Origin: a bacterium | GTDB taxonomy: Bacteria; Pseudomonadota; Gammaproteobacteria; Burkholderiales; Methylophilaceae | DNA: 7,800 bases | Direction: 5' to 3' | Assembly: GCA_027310505.1 (NCBI GenBank) | Contig: DAIDAS010000381.1 | Location: 1 to 7,800, forward strand | In this document: positions 1-5,349 of the stretch, piece after piece | How the letters are laid out: the number at the start of each line of letters is the position of its first letter | How positions within the stretch are numbered: the stretch's first letter is position 1 | Notes under the pieces: generated by a model | Seen by the model: only the letters and a program-made list of their open reading frames with translations | Databases searched by the model: none | What the model was told of the DNA's origin: nothing | Program-made: the position numbers and the translations under genes

Positions 1-305
1 TCCCAGAAGATTTCTGTCGGGCACATGGTGGTGCGTCCAGCATCGCATGGCAACAGGCGGGTCTTGAAATCGGAAAAGAACAGCGCGTTGATGGTTTCGG
101 TCTTGCCGCGGGCGAACTCGGCGACGAAAGCCAGTACCAGCCGGTCGTTTTTTACCGCTTCCGACATGTCATACAGGCGCAAGTCTGTCAGGGCATCGGA
201 AGCGCCGGTCTGGTCGAGCCAGTCACGGTATTCCGTGATGGTGTCTGCCAGCTGCTCGCGCCAGTGCTGGTATTCGGTGATCTGCTGTTCCAGGGAGTTA
301 CTCAT
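1..305 (-). CDS. Dynamin-like GTPase, N-terminal 101 residues (gene runs off the left edge)
   Basis: This is the N-terminal part of a bacterial dynamin-family GTPase. Such proteins use GTP to remodel or tether membranes, but no specific role is known for this one. Residues 1-55 are polar and helical, with repeated aromatic/acidic residues (EYQHW, EYRDWL). A G1/P-loop lies at residues 60-75 (AEFARGKT, K68-T69, then ETINALF). A G2-like segment (GRTTMCPTEI) lies at 90-99, matching the TTxCPTE signature of this family. The first P-loop glycine is alanine (A62). The ATG at 305-303 has a good ribosome site, GGAGG (minus strand of 312-316), 6 bases upstream, so independent initiation is likely. As sequenced, however, no stop separates it from yggU upstream, so the literal reading frame is one fusion from 599 to 1. 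The G3/G4 motifs and the membrane-binding part are outside the window. Confidence 0.75.
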   Translation of the reverse strand, partial: MSNSLEQQITEYQHWREQLADTITEYRDWLDQTGASDALTDLRLYDMSEAVKNDRLVLAFVAEFARGKTETINALFFSDFKTRLLPCDAGRTTMCPTEIFW

Positions 306-599
306 GGAGTGCCTCCAGAAGCACATCGGGGGGGTGATGGGGTCGATTATTTCCACGATTTTCTGCCGCGAGTGCTCTCCGTGTTTCAGAACCACCTGTT
401 TTTTACTGACTTTAAATGATTTTCTGAGAAATTCCAACAACTTGTCGTTGGCCTGATGGTCAGCCGGAGGGGCGGCAACTTTGATCTTGAGGGCGCCGTC
501 ATGCAGGCCGGCAATTTCGGTGCGGCTGGCGTTGGGCTGGATATAGAGCGTCAGCACCAGATGGCCGTCCTTATCTTGCCGGTACCAGCTTTGCGTCAT
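298..599 (-). CDS. yggU: DUF167/YggU family protein, with probable frameshift near its C-terminus
   Basis: A small soluble DUF167 protein of unknown biochemical function. The ATG at 599-597 lies 3 bases after the yggT stop, implying translational coupling. Family marks are visible: the strand LVLTLYIQPNAS (residues 14-25), the VAAPPADHQAN segment (41-51; the family usually has DGxAN, here DHQAN), and a basic HSRQKIVEI motif (76-84). E. coli YggU, about 96 residues, ends in an IIxP...PPEVxxLI-like tail. Here the literal frame reads IIDPITPP and then runs into the downstream GTPase gene. If the C7 tract (328-334) had eight Cs, the tail would read PPDVLLEALHE and stop at TAA (300-298), giving 100 residues and an 8-base overlap with the next ATG. 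I therefore set the end at 298 as the inferred gene end. The identification is firm; the true C-terminus is uncertain. Confidence 0.8.
328..334 (-). other. Seven-C homopolymer that decides the yggU reading frame
   Basis: Seven consecutive G on the plus strand (C7 in the coding sense) lie in codons 89-92 of yggU. With 7 Cs, yggU is fused in frame to the GTPase. With 6 it ends at the TGA of an ATGA overlap with the GTPase start. With 8 it ends at TAA two codons into that gene. The 8-C version gives the tail most like known YggU proteins. The count of 7 is what the sequence shows; the meaning is inference. Confidence 0.7.
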
Positions 600-602
600 G
601 AC

Positions 603-1178
603 TCAGAACAGGTGCAACAGGCGGTATTCCAGTGGAGCGACCAGCAGCATAAGCAGCAATTGCACTACGATAAATACCACCAATGGAGAGAGATCGACCC
701 CTGCGGTGTAAGGCATGCGGCGGCGCAAAGGGCGCAGCAGCGGGCGGGTCAGGCTATCCAGCACCGGCGCGAACGGTGCGTGCGGGTTGATCCAGCTCAG
801 CACGGCCTGGATGATGACGGCATAGAGGAAGAGGTACAAGGTGAGCTTGACCACTCCCAGCCCGGCAAGCCCCAGCAGGGCGAGAAACACCTGGGGTTCC
901 GCCACCAGCAGCGGGAAATCACGCAGCCAGAGCACGATCAGTTGCAGTACGAGTTGGGTACAGAAGGCCAGCAGTAACGAGGCCGTATCCAGCCATCCCA
1001 CGGCGGGCACCAGCCGTCGCATGGGGCGCACGGCAAAGTTGGTCAGAGCCACAATGCTTTGCGAAAGGGGGTTGTGGAAAGGGGCTCCGGTAAGCTGCAG
1101 GAAGCAGCGCAACAGAAATGCCAGCGTCAGCAGGCTGAGCAAGGTGTCGAGCAGAAATTCCAAGGCCTGGATAAACAT
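603..1178 (-). CDS. yggT: YggT family integral membrane protein
   Basis: A 191-residue inner-membrane protein built of two YGGT repeats. The first covers roughly residues 5-75 and the second roughly 100-175. Each has a hydrophobic helix followed by a motif ending in a basic stretch (ALTNFAVRPMRRLVP at about 44-58, DSLTRPLLRPLRRRMP at about 141-156). Further hydrophobic helices lie at about 66-85, 95-110 and 165-182. The length and repeat layout are normal for the family, whose members have been linked to osmotic or ion stress in other bacteria without an agreed mechanism. Its ATG shares one base with the proC stop (TAATG on the minus strand), so it is probably translated from the proC message. 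The conserved neighbours proC and yggU support the call. Confidence 0.93.
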   Translation of the reverse strand: MFIQALEFLLDTLLSLLTLAFLLRCFLQLTGAPFHNPLSQSIVALTNFAVRPMRRLVPAVGWLDTASLLLAFCTQLVLQLIVLWLRDFPLLVAEPQVFLALLGLAGLGVVKLTLYLFLYAVIIQAVLSWINPHAPFAPVLDSLTRPLLRPLRRRMPYTAGVDLSPLVVFIVVQLLLMLLVAPLEYRLLHLF

Positions 1179-1990
1179 TAATCTTTCCCCAGCAGGTCGC
1201 CCAACTCGCGCGAGCGTTCGGCCGCAGCCTGCACGGCTTCGATGATGGAAGTTTTAACGCCGGCTGATTCCATGTGATTCAGCGCGCGCTCCGTGGTGCC
1301 GCCTTTGGAGGTGACCTGGGCGCGCAGCGTGGCGAAATCGTGCTCGCTGCCGGCCGCCAGTTTTGATGCCCCCAGAAAGGTCTGCAGCGCCAGTTCCCGC
1401 GCCTGCCCCGGGGCGAGCCCCAAATTGCTGCCGGCTTGCTGCATGGCTTCGAGAAAATAGAATACATAGGCTGGGCCACTGCCCGAAATGGCGGTGACGG
1501 CATCCATCTGTTCTTCGCTTTCCAGCCATAGGGTGGTTCCGACGGCGCCCATGACGGTTTCCGACAGCTTCTGCTGTTCGGCGCTGACCCCTTCTGCCGC
1601 ATACAAGGCGGAAACCCCGGCTTGCACTTGCGCCGGAGTGTTGGGCATGACGCGCACCACGGCGCCGTAATTGCCCAGCCAGCGAATCAGGTCGCCGCAG
1701 CGTACGCCGGCGGCGATGGAAATGAGTAGCTGGTGCTGGAGCAGACTGCCGAGAAAGATGGCGACGTCACGCAGCTGCTGCGGCTTGACGGCCAGTACCA
1801 CGATGTCGGCCATGGCGGCTCTTGGCAACTGGTCGCCGACGGAGACGCCGAAATCTTGCTGCAGGCTGTCACGTTTTTCGGCATCCGGGTCGATGACGTG
1901 GATGTCGGAAGCCGCCCAGCCCTTGGCCAGAAGCCCGCCGATGAGGGCGCGTGCCATGTTGCCGCCGCCGATGAAACTGATTTTTTCCAT
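1178..1990 (-). CDS. proC: Pyrroline-5-carboxylate reductase
   Basis: This cytosolic enzyme reduces 1-pyrroline-5-carboxylate to L-proline with NAD(P)H, the last step of proline synthesis. The 270-residue product matches the usual length (about 270). The N-terminal Rossmann motif FIGGGNMA lies at residues 6-13, VLAVKPQ at 65-71 and VMPNTPA at 114-120. The C-terminal dimer/substrate region has ISGSGPAYVF (168-177) and TSKGGTT (227-233), the family signature. I chose the ATG at 1990 because the glycine-rich motif then begins a few residues in, and AAGGGA sits 6 bases upstream. A longer frame from 2026 adds 12 residues of no family character. A weak -10-like TATGCT lies on the minus strand at 2027-2022, and a terminator-like hairpin lies further upstream, so proC probably starts a separate transcript that includes yggT and yggU. 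Confidence 0.96.
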   Translation of the reverse strand: MEKISFIGGGNMARALIGGLLAKGWAASDIHVIDPDAEKRDSLQQDFGVSVGDQLPRAAMADIVVLAVKPQQLRDVAIFLGSLLQHQLLISIAAGVRCGDLIRWLGNYGAVVRVMPNTPAQVQAGVSALYAAEGVSAEQQKLSETVMGAVGTTLWLESEEQMDAVTAISGSGPAYVFYFLEAMQQAGSNLGLAPGQARELALQTFLGASKLAAGSEHDFATLRAQVTSKGGTTERALNHMESAGVKTSIIEAVQAAAERSRELGDLLGKD

Positions 1991-2068
1991 TCTTGATCCC
2001 TTACGATTGGCCCGAAAGGTTAGCATAGCTTGGAACAGGTTTCAGCACGAGCCGGGGGAAGATCGTCC

Positions 2069-2110
2069 AAAAATATGCCTGAGGGCCCCTCGGGAGAAAA
2101 GGACAGGCAT
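2069..2110 (-). terminator. Probable intrinsic terminator closing the signalling genes
   Basis: On the minus strand, ATGCCTG (2110-2104) and CAGGCAT (2081-2075) form perfect 7-base arms. The 22-base interior holds a GC-rich near-palindrome (GAGGGGCCCTC). One base after the right arm comes a run of five T (2073-2069). The site lies downstream of the receiver gene and upstream of proC, where a terminator would separate the two transcripts. The long loop makes the fold less certain; the inner stem CCCGAGG/CCTCAGG (one mismatch) is an alternative. Confidence 0.45.
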
Positions 2111-2158
2111 GATTGCTGTTGATTCAGAGGGGTGGCGGCTGGTGTTTGCGGGGGTATG

Positions 2159-2180
2159 GCAACAGGCTGGGCAGCCTTGC
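2159..2180. repeat. Small inverted repeat just after the receiver stop codon
   Basis: GCAA-CA-GGCT-GGGC-AGCC-TTGC on the plus strand can form an 8-bp stem with a 2-base bulge and a 4-base loop. It starts 3 bases past the receiver TGA (2186-2184). No T-run follows on either strand, so it is not a classic terminator. It could protect the 3' end of the message or be chance. Confidence 0.3.
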
Positions 2181-2183
2181 GAC

Positions 2184-2579
2184 TCAGGGGTGTGCCATCT
2201 CCGGCAGCCACTTTTCCAGGGTGGAGACCAGGGTGGCGAGCCGCAAGGGTGTGAGCAGATAATCATCCATGCCGCTATCCCGGCAACGGTCAATAATGCC
2301 TGACCTGTCATCCGAGGTGACGGCGATGATGGGTCTGCGTGACCTGCCTGAATGTTCTTCGAGTCTGCGCAGTTCGCGCGTGGTTTCAAAGCCATCCATG
2401 CCGGGCATGTGGCAGTCCATCAGGATCATGTGGTGGTCAAACTGCATGAAGGCGGCCACGGCGTCCTGTCCGCTCGCAACATCCAGGACGTCGGCCTGAA
2501 GATGCTTCAGTTGAGCCTTCAGCACCATCCGATTGATCTCATTGTCATCTACGACCAGAATGCTGGCGGTTTTACGCAC
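2184..2579 (-). CDS. Single-domain response-regulator receiver protein, no output domain
   Basis: A 131-residue stand-alone CheY-like receiver. The acidic pair D11-D12 (ILVVDDNEIN), the phospho-acceptor D55 in LMDCHMPGMDG, and the switch threonine T88 in AVTSD are all present. The conserved lysine that normally precedes proline after beta-5 is replaced: the sequence is DDYLLTPLR, with T110 before P111. The domain resembles receivers of hybrid sensor kinases, yet no kinase or HPt part is attached. An in-frame TAA lies 3 bases upstream of the start, so it is not a C-terminal piece continuing from upstream. The start must be GTG (2579-2577), because beta-1 begins six codons later; CGGAG lies 9 bases upstream. 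It follows the LuxR-type regulator by 116 bases. A role as phosphate sink, connector or modulator of the neighbouring kinase is inference. Confidence 0.85.
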   Translation of the reverse strand: MRKTASILVVDDNEINRMVLKAQLKHLQADVLDVASGQDAVAAFMQFDHHMILMDCHMPGMDGFETTRELRRLEEHSGRSRRPIIAVTSDDRSGIIDRCRDSGMDDYLLTPLRLATLVSTLEKWLPEMAHP

Positions 2580-2597
2580 TCCTTAGGGCTCCGGATA

Positions 2598-2616
2598 ATC
2601 ATGAACCCTGCATGAT
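2598..2616. repeat. Short inverted repeat in the leader of the receiver gene
   Basis: ATCATG (2598-2603) and CATGAT (2611-2616) are perfect 6-base arms around a 7-base loop. They lie 18 bases upstream of the GTG start, just 5' of its CGGAG ribosome site. A hairpin here could affect ribosome access, or it may be an operator half-site pair. It is too short to be sure of either. Confidence 0.3.
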
Positions 2617-2650
2617 AGTGAGTTCGCTGCCGGCCGTAACTCAGGTGCCT

Positions 2651-2684
2651 CCCCTAATTGCATCTAGGGGTTTCCTTTAGATGC
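2651..2684. repeat. Two overlapping, mutually exclusive inverted repeats between regulator and receiver genes
   Basis: CCCCTA (2651-2656) pairs with TAGGGG (2665-2670) across an 8-base loop. GCATCTA (2660-2666) pairs with TAGATGC (2678-2684) across 11 bases. The arms share 2665-2666 and the stems interleave, so only one can form fully at a time. On the plus strand the first hairpin is followed by TTTCCTTT; on the minus strand, the sense of the genes, no T-run follows. A regulatory or operator role for this 116-base gap is possible but not shown. Confidence 0.4.
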
Positions 2685-2695
2685 GTTGTTGAAGG

Positions 2696-3394
2696 TTACG
2701 AAGCCGGTTTGTGGGGTGTGATGGAGGATGAATGATTGCCCATCTTCCATTGGGTGGCGAAACGGATCAGCGCGGCACCGTCCTTGAGCCCCAGTTTGTT
2801 GCGGATATTGGCGCGATGGGATTCTATGGTTTTGATGCTGCGGTTGAGCAGGGTGGAAATCTCCTGGCTGCCGTATCCTGCGCTGATCAGTTGCAGGATT
2901 TCAAATTCGGAAGGGGTCAGCCGCGCGCCCGGGGGGAGCAATTCCGTTTCGCCTGCGGCAATGCGCTTCAGGATAGAGGCGTTCATCCGTTCGCTTAAAT
3001 GGATTTTGCCTTTCAGGATGTTGCGGATGGCCGCCAGGATCGTATGGGCGGCTTCCTGTTTCATGACGTAACCGTGTGCGCCTGCTTGCAGCGCCCGTTG
3101 GGCGTACAGGGTTTCATCATGCATCGAAACGACCAGCATCAGCAGCGAGGGAAAACGCGCTTTCAGGTGCTTGATCAGTTCGAATCCGGAAAGCCCTTGC
3201 AAGGAGATGTCGATCAGGACGATGTCGGGCATGTTTTCCTCCCGGATCATCGAGATGGCCGTGTCGACATTGTCGGCCTCGCCGCAGACCTCCGTGTCTG
3301 CCTGTGCATTGATGAGCATGGCCAGGCCATGGCGCACAATGCCATGATCTTCCACGAGCATCACGCGTGCTTTTGCCTCGGTGCCCTTGCTCAT
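2696..3394 (-). CDS. NarL/FixJ-family response regulator (receiver plus LuxR-type HTH)
   Basis: A 232-residue cytosolic DNA-binding regulator. The receiver at residues 10-128 has the acidic pocket E15-D16 (LVEDHGIVR), phospho-acceptor D62 (VLIDISLQGLSG), switch S90 (VVSMHDE) and K112 (YVMKQEA). The LuxR-type helix-turn-helix covers about 157-215, with LTPSEFEILQLISAG (159-173) and the recognition region SIKTIESHRANIRNKLGL (186-203). All phosphorylation residues are intact. It begins 13 bases after the kinase stop and follows it in the same direction, so the two are almost certainly a cognate pair like NarX/NarL. Target genes cannot be read from this window. The ribosome site is weak (GCGG a few bases upstream), which fits coupling to kinase translation. 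The last ~15 residues are a polar tail beyond the HTH. Confidence 0.93.
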   Translation of the reverse strand: MSKGTEAKARVMLVEDHGIVRHGLAMLINAQADTEVCGEADNVDTAISMIREENMPDIVLIDISLQGLSGFELIKHLKARFPSLLMLVVSMHDETLYAQRALQAGAHGYVMKQEAAHTILAAIRNILKGKIHLSERMNASILKRIAAGETELLPPGARLTPSEFEILQLISAGYGSQEISTLLNRSIKTIESHRANIRNKLGLKDGAALIRFATQWKMGNHSSSITPHKPAS

Positions 3395-3407
3395 TTCCGC
3401 AGCCCCA

Positions 3408-4496
3408 TCAAATAAAAAACGCCGGAGGCTGCACGGGAATGACCGCTTTGACGCACACGCCGCCGCCTTCTCCGGGGGTGATGGTGAGGGTTCCGCCTAC
3501 CAGCGATGCCCGGTAAGTCATGATGTGGATCCCCATGCCGGAGCCTGGGGTTGCCTGTGATGGTTTTTCATTGAGACCTTGCCCGTTGTCGCTGACCGTT
3601 AACGTGATCATTTTATCCGCATGCGCCAGCGAGATATCGATCACGCTGGCATTCCCATGCCGGATCGCATTGTTGGTGGCTTCCTGTGCGATACGGTAAA
3701 GATTGAGCGCCTGCGCCTGATCAAACACCAGCACTTCTTCAGTGGCATGAAATTCGCAGACGATATCGTACGTGCTTGCCACGCGACTTGCCAACGCTGA
3801 GAGGGCCGCCATCAGTCCGTTGGATTCAAGCTCCACCGGCACCAGGCCGCGTGCCAGCGTATGGACTTCGGCGGCAGCCTCGCTGGCCTGATCGACGATT
3901 TGCGTGGCTTGCCTGGCAAGGTCGGGCCGATCGCCGGCCAGCGACTGCTCGATGATTTTTGCCAGGAAGGCCATGCCGATCAACCGCTGGCCAAGGCTGT
4001 CGTGCAGTTCTTGCCCGATGGCGCGCTGGCGCTCTTCGGTGGCGGTCACCAGCCGGTGCTCGAGTCGCCGGTGCTCGGTCACGTCGCGCCCGATTCCGAA
4101 AACGCCCACCAGATTGTGCTCGGCATCGTACAGCGGGGCGTTGAGCATATCCATCAAGACCAGATCGCCATCAGGGTAAGAAACCCATTCCATTCTCCGC
4201 GGCTGCTTTTGTCCCATGACCAGCGCATCGTTCATGCGATAGGCATTGCCAACGGGCGCGGAGAAAATATGCAAATCGTCGTGGCCGATAATCTCGTTTT
4301 CCGGCAGCCCGACGTATTTTTCGAATGCATGGTTGCACATCAGGTACTTGCCGTGCGTGTCCTTGACGAAAACCAGATCCGGATTGGCGTCGATCAACGG
4401 CCGAAGCAGTATGTGCTCGTGTTCTTTTTGCCTGCGTTGCAAAACGCGAATTGCGCCGGGCTTCGGCCAGAAGTTCCATTCGGACGCGCTGCGCAT
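3408..4496 (-). CDS. Cytoplasmic half of the sensor kinase: PAS, HisKA_3 and HATPase
   Basis: The longest frame from an ATG at 4496 encodes 362 residues. Residues from about 19 onward are genuine kinase. A PAS domain lies at about 30-142 (IDANPDLVFVKDTHGKYL, ending GVFGIGRDVTEHR). The dimerisation and phosphotransfer segment has ERQRAIGQELHDSLGQRL (155-172) with H165 as the phospho-acceptor. The ATPase domain has an N-box QEATNNAIRHG (271-281), a G1 box DNGQGL (303-308) and a G2 box GSGMGIHIM (318-326). The H-box type is that of the NarX/DegS-like HisKA_3 group, which normally partners LuxR-type regulators such as the one directly downstream. The first ~18 residues (tryptophan- and proline-rich) look like out-of-frame translation of the upstream MASE1 part, and the ATG at 4496 has a stop codon in frame shortly before it. 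It is probably the 3' part of one larger gene beginning at 5349. Confidence 0.85.
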   Translation of the reverse strand: MRSASEWNFWPKPGAIRVLQRRQKEHEHILLRPLIDANPDLVFVKDTHGKYLMCNHAFEKYVGLPENEIIGHDDLHIFSAPVGNAYRMNDALVMGQKQPRRMEWVSYPDGDLVLMDMLNAPLYDAEHNLVGVFGIGRDVTEHRRLEHRLVTATEERQRAIGQELHDSLGQRLIGMAFLAKIIEQSLAGDRPDLARQATQIVDQASEAAAEVHTLARGLVPVELESNGLMAALSALASRVASTYDIVCEFHATEEVLVFDQAQALNLYRIAQEATNNAIRHGNASVIDISLAHADKMITLTVSDNGQGLNEKPSQATPGSGMGIHIMTYRASLVGGTLTITPGEGGGVCVKAVIPVQPPAFFI

Positions 4497-5349
4497 TTCC
4501 TGCGCTTACGGCAAGGCTGCTGACCGACAGCATGCACACCATCAGCCATGCCTCCACAGGGGGGTGGCCGAATGTTCCGCCATAGAACCCGATCTGGTGC
4601 AAATGGCTGCCGAATGCACTGGCAAAAACCAGTGCCAGCCCTGTGCTGGCTGTGCGCAGGGAGTAGGCATAAGCGCCGCAGATCAGCAGCGGGAACAACA
4701 GCAAGGGTGACGGGCGGAATCCGAAAATGTCGAGGCCCAGCTCCGTGAAGATCATCAGGCATGCGACTCCCAGAAGCACGAGCCAGCCCGGGGAGGATGC
4801 GCTTCGTTGACGCGTCGAAGCGGGCTCAGTTATCGTCAGGCAAAGGGGGGTGAAAAGGAGAATTCCCAGCGCATCTCCCATCCACCAGTGAGCTACCGCT
4901 TCGAAATAATGGCCTGTCGGCACGATTCCAGCCATGCTCAGCGCAGCGGTGCCGAATACGGCGGGGAGCAGGGGTGTCAGCGCAGCCCCGAACAGCATCA
5001 ATGTCCTGAAGTCATCAAGCCGAGACAGGGCGCTACGAAAATGTCGAAACCTGTGCATGCCGTAGGCGGCAAGAAGGTATGTGGCCGTATTGGTAACGGC
5101 GATGCCGGTCGCCCACATGAGCGGCACATGGGCAACAGTGATTTCTTCGATCAGTATGCCTGTCAGAACGCCGATGCCTGCCACGGGGCCATAGCGCAGC
5201 ACGGAAGCCAATGCGACGCCCGCGGCGGGCCAGACAAGGCTGGCGGAATTTCCCCCCGGGGAGAACAGGTGGCCAATTTGCGCTGCGACAAAGTAGATGC
5301 CGGCGACTGCAAGAACCGTCAGCACGGATGATCCGCCGATGCGGATCAT
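4171..5349 (-). CDS. MASE1 membrane sensor half of the kinase, with out-of-frame tail
   Basis: Residues 1-302 form a MASE1 integral-membrane sensory domain, a multi-helix input module found on kinases and cyclic-di-GMP enzymes; its ligand is generally unknown. Hydrophobic segments lie at about 7-27, 38-54, 56-72, 76-98, 116-142, 158-174, 188-204, 215-231, 235-250 and 267-284. Typical marks are SLVWPAAGVALASVLRYG (37-54) and WWMGDALGILLFTPL (155-169). The ATG at 5349-5347 overlaps the yggS stop (ATGA), a strong sign of coupled translation and co-transcription. After R302 the frame leaves the real protein: the following ~90 residues are arginine-rich shadow of the PAS-coding DNA, ending at a stop at 4173-4171. 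A protein ending this way would be a sensor without a kinase. Confidence 0.75.
   Translation of the reverse strand: MIRIGGSSVLTVLAVAGIYFVAAQIGHLFSPGGNSASLVWPAAGVALASVLRYGPVAGIGVLTGILIEEITVAHVPLMWATGIAVTNTATYLLAAYGMHRFRHFRSALSRLDDFRTLMLFGAALTPLLPAVFGTAALSMAGIVPTGHYFEAVAHWWMGDALGILLFTPLCLTITEPASTRQRSASSPGWLVLLGVACLMIFTELGLDIFGFRPSPLLLFPLLICGAYAYSLRTASTGLALVFASAFGSHLHQIGFYGGTFGHPPVEAWLMVCMLSVSSLAVSAGNAQRVRMELLAEARRNSRFATQAKRTRAHTASAVDRRQSGSGFRQGHARQVPDVQPCIRKIRRAAGKRDYRPRRFAYFLRARWQCLSHERCAGHGTKAAAENGMGFLP

Larger units (their letters stand above)
3408..5349 (-). pseudogene. Composite MASE1-PAS-histidine kinase gene, interrupted by a one-base frameshift
   Basis: The two frames 5349-4171 and 4496-3408 read as one sensor kinase when one T is removed from the run at 4444-4441. 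The junction then becomes ELLAEARRNSR followed by LQRRQKEHEHILL, a continuous charged linker leading into the PAS domain, and the product is about 646 residues. This domain order (MASE1, PAS, HisKA_3, HATPase) is a known sensor-kinase architecture. Domain content on both sides is intact and the coding quality is good up to the junction, so the break is recent, or a sequencing artefact, or a recoding site. I label it a broken gene because that is what the sequence literally shows. Confidence 0.7.

Noticed and set aside
456..977. Open frames on the plus strand opposite yggU, yggT, proC and the signalling genes (for example 456-977, 841-1245, 3861-4523, 5211-6056)
   Set aside because: They lie opposite genes with clear family motifs, have biased low-complexity compositions and show no recognisable domain, so they are antisense shadows.
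1991..2026. Longer proC start giving 12 extra N-terminal residues
   Set aside because: The ATG at 1990 has AAGGGA at good spacing and places the Rossmann glycines at the usual position. The extension has no family character and overlaps the possible proC promoter.
2020..2211. Small minus-strand frame in the gap between proC and the receiver gene
   Set aside because: No ribosome site or recognisable motif. It runs through the terminator-like hairpin and overlaps the receiver end; the gap is better read as terminator plus proC leader.
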